From contig NZ_CP107783.1 in the NCBI RefSeq assembly GCF_036345255.1, forward strand, positions 10,260,490 through 10,324,489: a stretch of 64,000 nt of DNA. The letters are read 5' to 3'. Positions 18,791 to 28,226 of the stretch are shown here, in pieces (positions within the stretch are counted from its first letter, which is position 1; each line of letters opens with the position of its first letter). The notes under the pieces are model-generated. The model was not told the origin of the DNA and ran no database searches. It saw only the letters and a program-made list of their open reading frames with translations. The position numbers and the translations under genes are program-made. This DNA comes from Streptomyces sp. NBC_00569. GTDB taxonomy: Bacteria > Actinomycetota > Actinomycetes > Streptomycetales > Streptomycetaceae.

Positions 18791-19211
18791 ATGACCGAGA
18801 GCGAAGCGGATCTGCTGGCGTTGCTGCGTGAGCTTGATGATCCTGAGTGGCTGGAGTGGCCGCAGCACTACGACCGTGCCGAGACCGCAGCCCCGCTTCG
18901 GTGGTCTGCTGACCCGACTCGAAGGCGACTTCGGAGCTCGCTGCACGGATGAGCAGGACACCCAGGACTCCAGCGAGTACGGACGCCTCGTCGTGCCGGC
19001 TGACGCGACCGTATGCGGAACCCGGATCGTCGTCTGCGTGAGCAAGTTCGGCTCACTGGCGCTGGTATGCGCGGACAACCCAGGCGCCTTCCTCGGAACG
19101 GGGGAAGCTCAGGCCGAGGGGGAGCTGGACGGCGCTGACCTAGACATTCAACCGTCCCCCACAGCACACCTGCCAGCGACTATTTATGCCGCCAGTCACC
19201 AATTGAGATGA
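18791..19211 (+). pseudogene. Frameshifted small hypothetical protein
   Basis: An ATG at 18791 begins TESEADLLALLRELDDPEW; near 18890 the sense frame shifts to one reading LLTRLEGDFGARCTDE, DSSEYGRLVVPADATVCGT and VVCVSKFGSLALVC up to 19211. The two halves together would give ~140 residues of an acidic cytoplasmic protein of the kind often seen as immunity or SMI1-neighbour genes; I cannot name the family. It may be a real one-base deletion or a sequencing error. Confidence 0.45.
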
Positions 19212-19771
19212 CGTCTAAATGTCAGTGATGTCAGACCGTTTGGTACTCGTCTGGCAGAGGGGCAAGGATACGGGCCCATCCTCCCGTCGAGTCGCCTGAT
19301 TGCAGCGAGGACGCCCGCTGCGAAGGTGCCAGCCCGAAGGTAAAATGAAATTATCGGGGTTACGGCCCGCCACGGGAAGTGGCTGCGCCATAGACCGGAT
19401 GAGCGATCCCTACAGCCCGTTCAAATCTCTGAGCTGCAAGGCGTATGGGGAGCCTTGAGCCGCTGGATCTCGCTGGAATGGACAACGCGCCGATCCACTC
19501 TTTTTGGACTTTCGTGTTTGTTGTGCCCCAGTCGGGCGACGATTCTTTTTAGGAAACATGCCGTCCGCCGACTGTGGAATTTTGGCTAAGGGATTTCATG
19601 TAATCCCCGGCAGGCGTGCGAGGACAGCTACGGCACCTCGCTGCGTTATCGACCGTACAAACACGTCCAAGATGAGTAATGATCCTCAGTCTCGCGATGT
19701 ACCGCATCTGACGCCGCGCCACCGGTGATCAGGGGCAGCTCTTAGGCAAGAGAGTAGATGAGAGGCGTCTC
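19212..19771. other. Non-coding leader upstream of the repeat protein gene
   Basis: About 560 bp without a supported gene. It is less GC-rich than its surroundings (for example around 19340-19360 and 19545-19600) and probably contains the promoter of the secreted repeat protein. The ribosome-binding site GAGAGG is at ~19760. No IS end was recognised. Confidence 0.4.
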
Positions 19772-20386
19772 ATGGTTTCTACTAAGAAGTGCACTCCGCG
19801 CATCGTAGGTGTGTCGGCCGTCGTCGCTCTGCTCTTGGGAGCAGGCGGCGTGGCCAACGCCACGGCTCTGCCGTTGGCACGCGGTGGCCCAACGGCGGTA
19901 TACGCGGTGGACAGGTCGGTGCCGCCGCCATCACCCAACACGCCGAACACGCCGAACACGCAGAAGGGGACGGATCCGTGTGATGTCCAGGTGTGCACGG
20001 ACTATCAGCGGTTCCCGAGCCTGCCGCCGCAGAAGTCGGTGCCGAACACGCCGAACACGCAGAAGGGGACGGATCCGTGTGATGTCCAGGTGTGCACGGA
20101 CTATCAGCGGTTCCCGAGCCTGCCGCCGCAGAAGTCGGTGCCGAACACGCCGAACACGCAGAAGGGGACGGATCCGTGCGATGTCCAGGTGTGCACGGAC
20201 TATCAGCGGTTCCCGAGCCTGCCGCCGCAGAAGTCGGTGCCGAACACGCCGAACACGCAGAAGGGGACGGATCCGTGTGATGTCCAGGTGTGCACGGACT
20301 ATCAGCGGTTCCCGAGCCTGCCGCCGCAGAAGTCGGTGCCCAACACAACGAACATGCCGAACACACCGAACACGCCAAACATGTAA
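19772..20386 (+). CDS. Secreted protein with four near-identical 33-residue repeats
   Basis: 204 residues. A Sec-type signal peptide spans residues ~1-31 (basic MVSTKKCTPR, hydrophobic VGVSAVVALLLGAGG, cleavage near ANATA). After a short linker come four copies of a 33-residue unit containing QKGTDPCDVQVCTDYQRF and PSLPPQKSV, then a PNTTNMPNTPNTPNM tail. Each unit has two Cys in CDVQVC, so eight Cys are available for disulfides outside the cell. Pro/Asn/Thr-rich spacers give an extended rod. I recognise no family; a cell-surface or spore-coat-like structural role, or an exported peptide precursor, is possible. The gene stands alone with its own terminator. Confidence 0.7.
   Translation: MVSTKKCTPRIVGVSAVVALLLGAGGVANATALPLARGGPTAVYAVDRSVPPPSPNTPNTPNTQKGTDPCDVQVCTDYQRFPSLPPQKSVPNTPNTQKGTDPCDVQVCTDYQRFPSLPPQKSVPNTPNTQKGTDPCDVQVCTDYQRFPSLPPQKSVPNTPNTQKGTDPCDVQVCTDYQRFPSLPPQKSVPNTTNMPNTPNTPNM
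19943..20338 (+). repeat. Four tandem 99-bp repeats
   Basis: Units at 19943-20041, 20042-20140, 20141-20239 and 20240-20338 are in frame and almost identical at DNA level; the third differs by one silent change (TGC for TGT). The lack of silent drift points to recent amplification or ongoing gene conversion, so copy number may vary between strains. Confidence 0.95.
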
Positions 20387-20454
20387 TGAGGCTCGCGGCG
20401 TAGGCGCAGGTAAGAATCACCGTGGGCTCAACCTCCACACCCACCGCGCACATT

Positions 20455-20492
20455 GAAGGACCCCTGACGAGCAAAATCGGTCGGGGGCCTTC
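20455..20492 (+). terminator. Terminator-like hairpin behind the repeat protein
   Basis: GAAGGACCCCTGAC pairs with GGTCGGGGGCCTTC across a ~10-nt loop (two mismatches), 70 bp after the stop codon. No T-run follows, as is usual in Streptomyces. Confidence 0.65.
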
Positions 20493-20656
20493 GCCATGCC
20501 CGTTGACTGCTGGTGACCGCGATTCTCCGTGAGTCCCCGGTCTATCGGGCACGGATGGGGCACGAGCCTCAGCTGCCCTGAAATCACAGATAGCTGCCCG
20601 GAGTGCCGGCGCACTGTTCCAGCAACATCTCTCGAGTCTTGAGGCGCCTGCTCTAA

Positions 20657-22261
20657 CTTGATCTTTAACCTGTGCGGCGTGGTCGTGGGGTCGTTGACTT
20701 CTTTGTTCGCTGTTTCGCAGGTTGCGTTTTGCGGGGTGTGTGCACGTCGTGGCGGGGTGTGGGCCGGGTGTTCTTTCTGCGTGGGGGTCGTCCGGGGCCG
20801 GGGCTGGAGGGTTTCGGTGCTTGGGCTGGGCAGCTGGCTTTGGGGCGGATGTGCCGGAAGTCGCGGCGGACTCGGGCGGGGGTGAGCCTGTTCGGCGGGG
20901 TTGGTCTCTCCCAGGGGCGACGCAGGTCGGCCGCCAGCGGTCGTGCGAGGCGTAGTTGGGTGTAGGCGGCGAGGATGAGCCAGGTCCATCGGTCGGCTGC
21001 CTCGGGGGTGCGGATCTTTGGGGAGGTCCAGCCGAGGGTCTGTTTGAACAGGCGGAAGGTGTGTTCGATGTCGAAGCGTCGCAGGTATGCCTGCCAGAGA
21101 CGGTCGGCGTCTGCCGCAGTGGCGTCGATGCCCGACCATCACAGCCAGACCGGCTTCGGTGTTGCTCCGCTGGGCAGGTGGCCGATGTCAAGGCGGATCA
21201 CTGTCCCTTCGACGATGGGAAGGGTGCCGTCGTCGGCTGCCCAGGAAGAGCGGTGGGTCAGCTTGGGGTGCAGCCGGTCCCAGGAGCGGGCCCTGGTGGT
21301 GCCGTAGAGACGTGTGTCGGTAATCGTTTCGGTGTCCGGGGTGCCCCAGGTGTCGGGCTGACCGAAGACGAACTCGCCGCCGTGCCGGGGCGGTCGGCCC
21401 TGAGTGTGGGGCAGCCGGGGCGGGACAGGCCTGCGCAGAACGCGGTCGGATCGCATCCTGGCCAGCACCTGGACCGGCAGGTCACCCAGGAGGAAGCCGA
21501 GGCGGGGTGCGTCGTATCCGGCGTCCGCGACGATGAGGATGTCCGGGTCGCCTGTCTGCCACTGTCCCGCTGCGATCAGCCGTTGCAGCAGATCGCGCAG
21601 TTGCCGGGCGGTGACGGTGGCGGTGTCGTCTCCGGGCGTCAGACGCAGTGCGTCCAGCGGTGCGGTCCATGAGCTGCGGCCCGGCTCGAGCGCGCAGATG
21701 ATCGAGTAGGGCCAGCCGGGGACCGGGATGTGCTGGTCCTTGCCCCGGCCGTATGTGTGGCACAGGATCCGCTGGGGTGAGGTGTGGGCGTCGGGCCGCA
21801 GCCAGCAGGTGACATCGATGGCCAGGACCAGCCGGCCGTCAGCAGCCCGTGGCAGTGGCACTTCGGCCAGTGCCCGCCGCAGTCGGCCGGCATCGATGCG
21901 TCCACGGGCCACCGCCGCGTAGAGCCCTCCATGTCCGCGGCGGTGTTCGCCCACCAGCGACAGCTCGGCCAGTGACCTCACCGGCCCGTCGCCGCACAGA
22001 ACGGCATCAGCCAGCTCGAACAACGCGTCCGAACGGGCGGTCAGGCAGGAGTAGAACTCGCCCCGGAAGCATGACAGTTGGGCCAATGCCTCCGACCGGG
22101 CGTCGTGATGCAGCAGACTCATTCTCACGGCCTTCGTGCTGGACGTGTGTGTTCCTTGGTCGGAGCACATGTTCAGCCGAAGGCCGCTTCCGCGTACGCC
22201 AGTTACCGAACCGAGTGATCAAGTTCGACCCGTCATTCGACGACGGACGTTAAAGATCAAG
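20657..22261 (-). mobile_element. IS element (IS4-like, NF041680-type transposase)
   Basis: Terminal inverted repeats CTTGATCTTTAAC (20657-20669) and GTTAAAGATCAAG (22249-22261) are exact complements. Flanks are CTAA on the left and CTAG on the right, close to a 4-bp CTAG-type duplication. The single gene fills the element and its stop codon lies inside the left repeat. Confidence 0.8.
20665..22122 (-). pseudogene. Transposase of the IS4-like element, one nonsense codon
   Basis: The sense frame starts MSLLHHDARSEALAQLSCF and runs for 485 codons with one interruption, a TGA at 21139-21141 where Trp is expected in VWLWWSG. DDE blocks are LVLAIDVTCWLRP (Asp), ILIVADAGYDAPRL (Asp) and, beyond the stop, FDIEHTFRLFKQTLGWTSP (Glu). 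A basic tail follows. This matches the Streptomyces transposase group known as NF041680. Everything except the one codon is intact, so inactivation was recent, or the stop could be read through at low level. Confidence 0.85.
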
Positions 22262-23021
22262 CTAGGGCGTGTATCGGAAATGGATCTCGAACGGTGCGGC
22301 GAAGGTTCAAATCACGGTGGGAGATGTCGGTCGGCACCGTGGGCCTATGTGCGTACGCCGATCGTCAGTCCCAGATGAGCCTGCCGTCTTGAACACGTCC
22401 AGCAGCGCGCTGCTCCCCCGCGGAAATCTGCGCCATGAGGGCGACCATCTGGCTGAACAGAGCGGTCAGTGACTCGTGAACTCCGAAAGATGGCTCATCC
22501 CCATCGCCGAATGAACCGATCTGACCGCTACGCGCATCCAGGAACTTGCCGTAACAACTTTCATCGTCCGAGATGATCGGAATCCACTGCTCATGCCAGA
22601 AGGGAAACTCCGGATCGGGGGACGGGTCGTCGCGCTCGATCTCCATCTTGAAGTGGTACGTCCGCTCCATGGCCGCGAGTCCCAGCAAATCGCGGTTGTT
22701 GCCGGGCACGACCCCCTCCGTGACACCAACAGGGCCGTTGTCGGCCCCGGAGGCCAGGAGCCACGTCCGAAGGTCGGCCGGGAAAACGACGCCCATGCGC
22801 TTCTCTGCCGCAGTGATCGCTGCCGGCGGAGCGGGAGCGAGAACCGACGATGCAGTCGTCGGTGCATTCGTCTCCAGCCAGTCCACCAGTCGCTGCCACG
22901 CCAGCTGCACGTCCCCCATGGCCATTCCTCTCTGAACGTCTACCTCACGGCGCACCCTACGGTCCGGCAGCGAATCGTCCCCCATCCGTCACTCAAGATC
23001 CACTTTCGATACACGGCCTAG
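22262..23021. mobile_element. SMI1/KNR4 gene cassette with inverted repeats and CTAG direct repeats
   Basis: Ends GGCGTGTATCGGAAATGGAT (from 22266) and, read inward on the other strand from 23017, GCCGTGTATCGAAAGTGGAT match at 21 of 25 bases over the first 25. CTAG flanks both ends (22262-22265 and 23018-23021), as expected for a 4-bp target duplication. Inside is one gene, SMI1/KNR4-like, and no transposase. The ends resemble those of IS5-group elements (inference). Confidence 0.7.
22365..22919 (-). CDS. SMI1/KNR4 family protein
   Basis: 184 residues from the ATG at 22919, which has GAGAGGA at good spacing; an ATG six bases upstream is possible. The SUKH-type pattern is visible: ITAAEKRMGVVFPADLRTWL (helix and FPxDLR), LLASGADNG, then IPIISDDESCYGKFLDARSG and VHESLTALFSQMV. 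SUKH proteins are commonly immunity proteins against polymorphic toxins in bacteria (family knowledge). No cognate toxin is adjacent; the gene lies alone in an inverted-repeat cassette, so it may be an orphan immunity gene. Confidence 0.8.
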   Translation of the reverse strand: MGDVQLAWQRLVDWLETNAPTTASSVLAPAPPAAITAAEKRMGVVFPADLRTWLLASGADNGPVGVTEGVVPGNNRDLLGLAAMERTYHFKMEIERDDPSPDPEFPFWHEQWIPIISDDESCYGKFLDARSGQIGSFGDGDEPSFGVHESLTALFSQMVALMAQISAGEQRAAGRVQDGRLIWD

Positions 23022-23366
23022 GACGAGCAGGGTGACCACGGCGAACTGGCCACCGGCAGACTTCAGGAAGCGATGCCAGTTCACGCGCCGAGCGTTCATG
23101 CCCCACCATTCTCCGCTGGCTTCATTCACGAGTAGTGCTGTCGGTTGTTCACGGGTTTGGGAGGCACCCAGATCCACGGTCGGGTGATGTTCACGAGTTT
23201 CGGGTTCTGGCACAGATCTTGGGGAGTCGTCGCGGAGCGTTACCTCGACGTTCGATTGCGAGGAGACGGGCTCGTGTGAGACGGCGTACGCCTTGTCATC
23301 CCACGGACGGAATTGACGCTCCCTCAGGTGTCTGCCGATTGCTGCTGCGGTCGGTTGCGGACGGTG

Positions 23367-24970
23367 ATGGTGCTGGTCAAGCAGACCGATGCACCGTTCT
23401 GGGGCTCGCTGGTGTTCGAGGGGATCGATGATGTGGATGTCGAGGCGGTTACGGCCGCGTTCGGCACGGTCGAGGTGGTGGCGATAGGCCGCGCGGCCGG
23501 GGCTGCGTGTCCGGACTGTGGCCGGTCTCGGGACGGGTCCACGACCGATACCAGCGCAGGCTGAGGGACCTTCCACTCGCTGAGCAGGGCTTCGTGATCC
23601 GGCTGACGGTCCGGCGCTTCATCTGCGGGTCGGCGGACTGCCCGCGCCGGACGTTCGCCGAGCCGTTCTCCCGGCTGGCCGCCCCGCACGCACGGTTCAC
23701 CATGCGGCTCAACCGTGCCCTGGAACGGGTGGGGCTCGCGCTGGCCGCGCGGACCGGCGCCCGGCTGGCTGCCCAGCTGGGCTTCGGAGCTGGCCGGATG
23801 ACCTTGTTGCGCAGGGTCATTGCATTGCCTGATCCCGCGTTCAGCACGCCGCGTGTGCTGGGCATGGACGACTTCGCGATCCGTCGCGGCCAGACGTACT
23901 CCACGGTCTTGACCAGCGTCGAAGACCATCGCGTGGTCGATGTGCTCCCGACGCGTGAAGCCGGACCGCTGGCCGCGTGGCTTGTCCGTCACCCCGGCGT
24001 GGAGATCATCTGCCGGGACCGGGCGGGCGCCTATGCCGAGGGTGCCCGCCGCGGTGCCCCTGATGCTCTGCAGGTCGCTGACCGGTTCCATCTATGGCAG
24101 GGCCTCGGCCGCGCCGTGGAGACCTGCGTCGCCGCCCATCGCGACTGCCTGAGCAATCCTTCGCCCAGTGGCACCCTGCCGGAGGCCACCCGGCTGGCTT
24201 CCAGTCTGCCGCAGGACGACTCGGTGCCCGTCGGACGGCGGGCCGAGCGGAAGAAGGCAGCACATGCCCTGGTCCACGAGCTTCTTGCTCAAGGTCACTC
24301 ACGCCGGGCGATTGCACGGCACCTGGGCTGGGGTCTCAACACCGTGCTCAGATACGCGAACGCCGCGAACTGGCAGGACACCATCCGCGAAAACCGGCCC
24401 CGCCCCCGCAGACTGGACCCCTACAAGCTCTACCTGGAGCGACGCTTCGCCGCGGGATGCACCAGCGTCACCCAGCTCCACAGCGAACTCGTCGCCGACA
24501 ACGCGCCCGTCACCTACCAGATGGTCCGCGCCCACATCGCCACCCTCCGCAGGACTCCCGCCGGCACGCCACCCCGAACTCCGACGGTGCGTCAGTTGAC
24601 CGGCTGGCTCACCCGACACCCCACTGCGCTGAGCGAGGAAGACCGGGCCGGCCTGAAGGATGTCCTTGCACGCTGCCCTGAACTGGACACAGCCGCCGGA
24701 CACGTCCGCGACTTCGGCGAGATACTCACCGACCGCCTCGGCTCCACACTCCCCACCTGGATCGACGCAGTCGATGACAGCCAGCTCCCCGGTCTCACCG
24801 GCTTCGCGCTCCACCTTCTGCGGGACCTTGACGCCGTGATAGCTGGGCTCACTCTCGACTGGAGCTCCGGCAGCATCGAGGGCGCCGTTAACCGCATCAA
24901 GAAGATCAAGCGCCAGCTCTACGGCCGGGCCGGATTCGAACTCCTCCGCAAGATGATCCTGCTCCAGTAA
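23367..24970 (+). pseudogene. ISL3-family transposase, one frameshift
   Basis: From MVLVKQTDAPFWGSLVFEGI the frame runs to a zinc-binding CPDCG near 23520, where one missing base shifts it; the sense frame continues SGRVHDRYQRRLRDLPL and GSADCPRRTFAEPFSRLA. DDE blocks follow: LGMDDFAIRRGQTYSTVL (Asp), IICRDRAGAYAEGAR (Asp), VADRFHLWQGLGRAVE, and near the end WSSGSIEGAVNRIKKIKRQL (Glu). The rest of the ~530-residue protein is intact, so the change is recent. Confidence 0.85.
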
Positions 24971-25158
24971 CACTGCGCGAGCAGCCGCCCACCCGTGGCA
25001 GGATGGGCTCATGTTGATCCGAAAGGGCGATGCCGCGTAGGCGTCCCAAGGCCGTCCGCGCAGAGCGGTGGCGGCCACGATGGCAGTGTTCGGTCCTAAG
25101 AGTCCGCGGTGTCTCCGCGCGGACTCGTACAGCGATCCGCCGGGTCGAAGACCAGGAG

Positions 25159-25440
25159 ATGTGGCCCAACGCGGTCGCCAATGCGCTCTCGCGTTTCGAG
25201 CGAGCTTTTAACCAGCCGGGACGCTATCTGGACGCCTCCGAGTTCGAATCGCCCGGGGTGGGAGATGCCCGTGATGACCTCGAGTGGGCGATGCGGCACC
25301 TTCCTCCCGGAGCACAACGGGACTTGGGCCGACTGATCACACGCATCGATGAGGAATTCGAGCGCCGCACCCTGCCCGACCCCAACAATATTGAGTTGGC
25401 GGTGTTCGGCTGGTGGTGGACCAGAATGCAAGAACGCTGA
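25159..25440 (+). CDS. Passenger gene of the ISL3 element, unknown function
   Basis: 93 residues from the ATG at 25159 (the frame is open further upstream), lying between the transposase gene and the right inverted repeat. It is an acidic/basic helical protein with DARDDLEWAMRHLPPGAQRD and LGRLITRIDEEFERRTLPDP, ending in VFGWWWTRM. No membrane segment or known motif. Because it is inside the element it moves with it; it might be cargo or a regulator of transposition. Confidence 0.55.
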   Translation: MWPNAVANALSRFERAFNQPGRYLDASEFESPGVGDARDDLEWAMRHLPPGAQRDLGRLITRIDEEFERRTLPDPNNIELAVFGWWWTRMQER

Positions 25441-25727
25441 CGGGCCCCGGACCCGCGCCCTCAATCGAACGACACCGTCACCCTCCGCGACGACTCCCCA
25501 AGATCTGTGCCAGAACCGAGTTTTGACAGCGCTGGGGCATGGGCGGCTACATCTCATCTGTGCGCGGGCGACGACATGGTAGAGGACGGCCTGCCATCGC
25601 GTTTCGTACGGGCGCTGCGCCGCTCAGTCAGCGACCGCTGCGGCGGCCAAGATATCCGACGCGGGTATTCTGCTGCGGGAGTTGCAGGTGGCAGGGGCGA
25701 GCGGACGCAGTTTCAGCAGGGGGCAAT

Positions 25728-26102
25728 GTGGTGCGTGTGCTTAAGGCGGTAGTCCCGGTCCTCGCCCTGGTGGCGGTGGTGGCGGGGTGTTCCTCGTCCG
25801 AGGGCAGGGACGAGGAACGGCTGACCACGCAGCGGGAGAACTACTGCACGCAGCTGGGGGCGTGGCAGGAGGCGCGGAACGCGGCGGGCACGGACACTCC
25901 GGAGCCGTCCGGGTACGACGAGGTCGGGGCGGTCGCTCAGGACGCCTTCCTCGCGATGCGACCGCTCCGGGATGAGCCCGTTGACGGAGGCCGCACCTTA
26001 GCGGAGGCGACGGTGGCAGCGATGAACAACCGTGACTCCGAGGCGGAGGGGCGCGTCGTGCAGTACTGCGACGATGTCGGCTTCGAGATGCTGACCCGCT
26101 AG
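25728..26102 (+). CDS. Small secreted lipoprotein
   Basis: 124 residues from a GTG at 25728 behind AGGGGG (GTG at 25731 is equally possible). A type II signal peptide, VLKAVVPVLALVAVVAGC, puts the lipobox Cys at ~23, followed by SSSEGRDEE. The mature part is acidic with two further Cys (ENYCTQLG and VVQYCDDVG), which may form a disulfide. It would be anchored to the outer face of the membrane. I recognise no family. Confidence 0.6.
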   Translation: MVRVLKAVVPVLALVAVVAGCSSSEGRDEERLTTQRENYCTQLGAWQEARNAAGTDTPEPSGYDEVGAVAQDAFLAMRPLRDEPVDGGRTLAEATVAAMNNRDSEAEGRVVQYCDDVGFEMLTR

Positions 26103-26294
26103 TTACCTGAGTCAGATTCTCTGGTGTGGTCTCCGAACGCGTTGCCCCATAGATCGTGTTGAGCATCGGTTTGAGTGAGCGGCCACGGTCGGGTGAACGT
26201 CAGCTGAGATCGGCATGCGCGATCTTCCGCGGGCTGGTGGGAGAACCGCTTCGGTGCGGTGAACGGCGGCCCGGAATATAAAAAGGAGGAGCCT

Positions 26295-26849
26295 ATGCGT
26301 GGGCTGTGGTGGGCGGCCGGGAGCGGGTGCGTCCTGGCGGCGTTGGGCGTGGGCCTTTGGCTGGGATTCATGGACGAGGGGCATCCGTTCGGTGACGCGC
26401 GGGCCTGCCAAGGGAGCGATGTTCCGCTGCAGCAGGAGCTTGATGTCGTACGCCTTGCTCTGCCCGCTGGTGCCGAAAATGTCCACTACGTCACGCACTC
26501 TACGGCGGCGGCCGGAGGTGTTCGGCTGGCCGTGGCGTTCCGCAGCACCTCGCAGGCGATGCAGGCGTATCTGCGGGAGAACAAGATCGTGACAGAGGGG
26601 CAGCGCAACCTCAACGACGGACGGTTCGAGCTTGGTGACGTCGGTGCCGCCCCGTCGAGTCTCGGGCTGTGTGGGAATGTGGCTCAAATCCAGGCGCCTG
26701 CCGTACTCATCGACAAGCAGCGTGAGGCGCTGGACGGCCAGGAAGAGATCGTCGACATCGCCCTCCAGCTGAACCCTGCCGATAGGGCGGGCAGCATCCG
26801 ACCCACGGCGAGCGTCCTCCTCACGGTCATGGAAAGCTCGCGGCCGTGA
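26295..26849 (+). CDS. Membrane-anchored exported protein, unknown
   Basis: 184 residues with an excellent ribosome-binding site (AAAGGAGGAGCC). A single hydrophobic segment, WWAAGSGCVLAALGVGLWLG, at ~4-23 would anchor the protein with the rest outside. The domain contains two Cys (ARACQGSD and GLCGNVAQ) and a stretch AVLIDKQREALDGQEEIVDI. Nothing identifies the family. It follows the lipoprotein gene by ~190 bp in the same direction, so they may respond to the same signal. Confidence 0.6.
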   Translation: MRGLWWAAGSGCVLAALGVGLWLGFMDEGHPFGDARACQGSDVPLQQELDVVRLALPAGAENVHYVTHSTAAAGGVRLAVAFRSTSQAMQAYLRENKIVTEGQRNLNDGRFELGDVGAAPSSLGLCGNVAQIQAPAVLIDKQREALDGQEEIVDIALQLNPADRAGSIRPTASVLLTVMESSRP

Positions 26850-27214
26850 GGAGAGCCGGCGTCAGAGGCATCGGCAAGTATGCCGACGCCCGACCAGCCC
26901 GGTTCGTGCCCATCGGATTGGCCTGGTCGCAGGGCCGCTGCGGGGGCCGCATTCTCCGGTCGGCTGGATCGGCAAGTGCGCCCTGATTGGGGGCCGCGCC
27001 GGTCACGGCGCAGGGAAGCGGGCATCGACGGCTCCTCCAGAGTGGGATTGAGGCTGTGCCGTCACTCTTGGCCCGCCCTCTCACCGTCCCGCTTCCCAGC
27101 ACTGGCCTGACGCCGTCACGGGGCCATAACTCCTGCAGTGGTGAGCGGCCGTGGGCCTGGTGGTAAGCGTGGTGGTAAGTGGGCCAGGCCGTGGTGAGTT
27201 CGGACCGCGCACAC

Positions 27215-27330
27215 TCACCAACCCCAGGTGGGGGAGTCGACCTTGGCCTTGACGTCGGGGAACTGTTCGAACAGGTCGGCGATCCCTTCCGTTCTCACGG
27301 CACTCTGGTCGTGCATCCGGCCGGGACACG
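27215..27330 (-). pseudogene. IS5-family transposase internal fragment
   Basis: The minus strand reads GRMHDQSAVRTEGIADLFEQ then FPDVKAKVD, a block found in the middle of Streptomyces IS5-type transposases. Only ~35 codons remain, and unrelated sequence lies on both sides. It borders the operator region of the GntR pair. Confidence 0.6.
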
Positions 27331-27377
27331 GGTCGGGCTCGGAGAGGTGACCGGCCGGGTGGTGCCGGACATGCGAG

Positions 27378-27454
27378 TTGTACCAACCGTTTGACACAAA
27401 CCCCTACTGGGCCGCATCTTGTACTCACCGCTTGATACAAGCGGTGAGTACAAG
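27378..27454. promoter_or_regulatory. GntR/YtrA-type operator cluster
   Basis: Two similar 22-bp sites 41 bp apart (27378-27399 and 27419-27440) both fit TTGTAC-n2-ACCG-n-TTGA-n-ACAA. The second is part of a perfect 37-nt palindrome at 27418-27454 with 17-bp arms (CTTGTACTCACCGCTTG, ATA loop). It lies just upstream of the membrane protein/GntR gene pair, so autoregulation by that GntR protein is likely (inference). Confidence 0.75.
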
Positions 27455-27476
27455 TGCGAGCACACGGGGGTTTCTC

Positions 27477-28226
27477 ATGCGCGAACTCGGCACCGTCCCA
27501 CGCCCGACCGCCACCGACCGCTATGCGCGCTGGGCCGGGCTACTCGTCGGACTCGTCGCCGCCCGCCTGGTCGGCTCGAACGACGGCCTCGGCGTCGGCA
27601 TCCTGTACGCCATCCCGGTGTTCGGGCTCTGCGCGGTCGCCGGCGTCCTGGTGGGCGACGCGCTGACACCGCCGCCGCGGGGAACCGTCCGCACGGCCGG
27701 TCTCGCGCCGCGCCGCATTCGCGACTACGTGCCACCGCGCATGACCCTGCTGCTCCTCGCCGAGGCCGCCGTCCTCGTCGTCCTGCTGGCGGTGGCCGCC
27801 GTGGTCGCCTCGCCCGACGACATGGGCCGCGCCGGGCGCTCCCTGACCGTGACCTGCCCGGACGGAAGCACGGCGAGCACGAGCCCCTGGCCGGGCCTCT
27901 TCTACGGCCTGCCCATCCTCGCCGCCCTCGCCGTATCCACCACCGCGTGCGTCTGGTCCCTGACCCGGATCGCCCGCCGCCCCGGCGACGAGCAGACCCG
28001 CCGCGACCGGTCGCTGGCGATCGTCGCCGCATGGGGGCTGCTGGTCTCCGCGCCCCTTCTCGGCGCCGCCTCGACGGCATCGGGCGCGCTGATGGACATC
28101 GGCTGCGACGGCACGGTGGGGCGCCTCGCGAACTGGGCACTGTGGCCCACGGCCCTGGTCGCCCTCGTCACCGTGCCGTGGTGTCTGTTCACGGTGATCG
28201 CGCCCAAGGCAGGGGTGCGCCGGTGA
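27477..28226 (+). CDS. Membrane protein paired with a GntR regulator
   Basis: 249 residues, ATG at 27477 behind GGGGG. Hydrophobic segments lie at ~18-50, 53-60, 86-104, 137-157, 176-200 and 218-243. The loop with LTVTCPDGSTAS contains a Cys, and another is in DIGCDGTVG; both may face outward. It overlaps the GntR gene by 4 bp (GTGA), so the two are translated together. YtrA-type GntR genes usually stand next to membrane or ABC transporter genes; this protein may be the partner that senses envelope stress (inference). Family not named. Confidence 0.65.
   Translation: MRELGTVPRPTATDRYARWAGLLVGLVAARLVGSNDGLGVGILYAIPVFGLCAVAGVLVGDALTPPPRGTVRTAGLAPRRIRDYVPPRMTLLLLAEAAVLVVLLAVAAVVASPDDMGRAGRSLTVTCPDGSTASTSPWPGLFYGLPILAALAVSTTACVWSLTRIARRPGDEQTRRDRSLAIVAAWGLLVSAPLLGAASTASGALMDIGCDGTVGRLANWALWPTALVALVTVPWCLFTVIAPKAGVRR

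Larger units (their letters stand above)
23203..25517 (+). mobile_element. ISL3-family insertion sequence with passenger gene
   Basis: Long inverted repeats begin GGTTCTGGCACAGATCTTGG (23203 inward) and match the complement ending at 25517 for ~35 bases without mismatch. An 8-bp direct repeat, GAGTTTCG/GAGTTTTG, flanks the element (23195-23202 and 25518-25525), the duplication size expected for ISL3. It contains a frameshifted transposase gene and a small passenger gene. Confidence 0.9.

Noticed and set aside
19943..20338. The tandem 99-bp repeats as a CRISPR array
   Set aside because: Units are contiguous without unique spacers, are in frame and code for protein.
19782..21191. 469-codon minus-strand frame across the 99-bp repeats and the IS
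   Set aside because: It runs through the IS end and the antisense of the secreted repeat protein; a high-GC artefact.
22300..22325. GGTTCAAATC, resembling a tRNA T-arm
   Set aside because: No acceptor stem, D-arm or anticodon arm can be built around it; it is chance similarity near a cassette end.
25096..25557. 153-codon minus-strand frame across the right end of the ISL3 element
   Set aside because: It crosses the element boundary and its inverted repeat; not conserved coding sequence.
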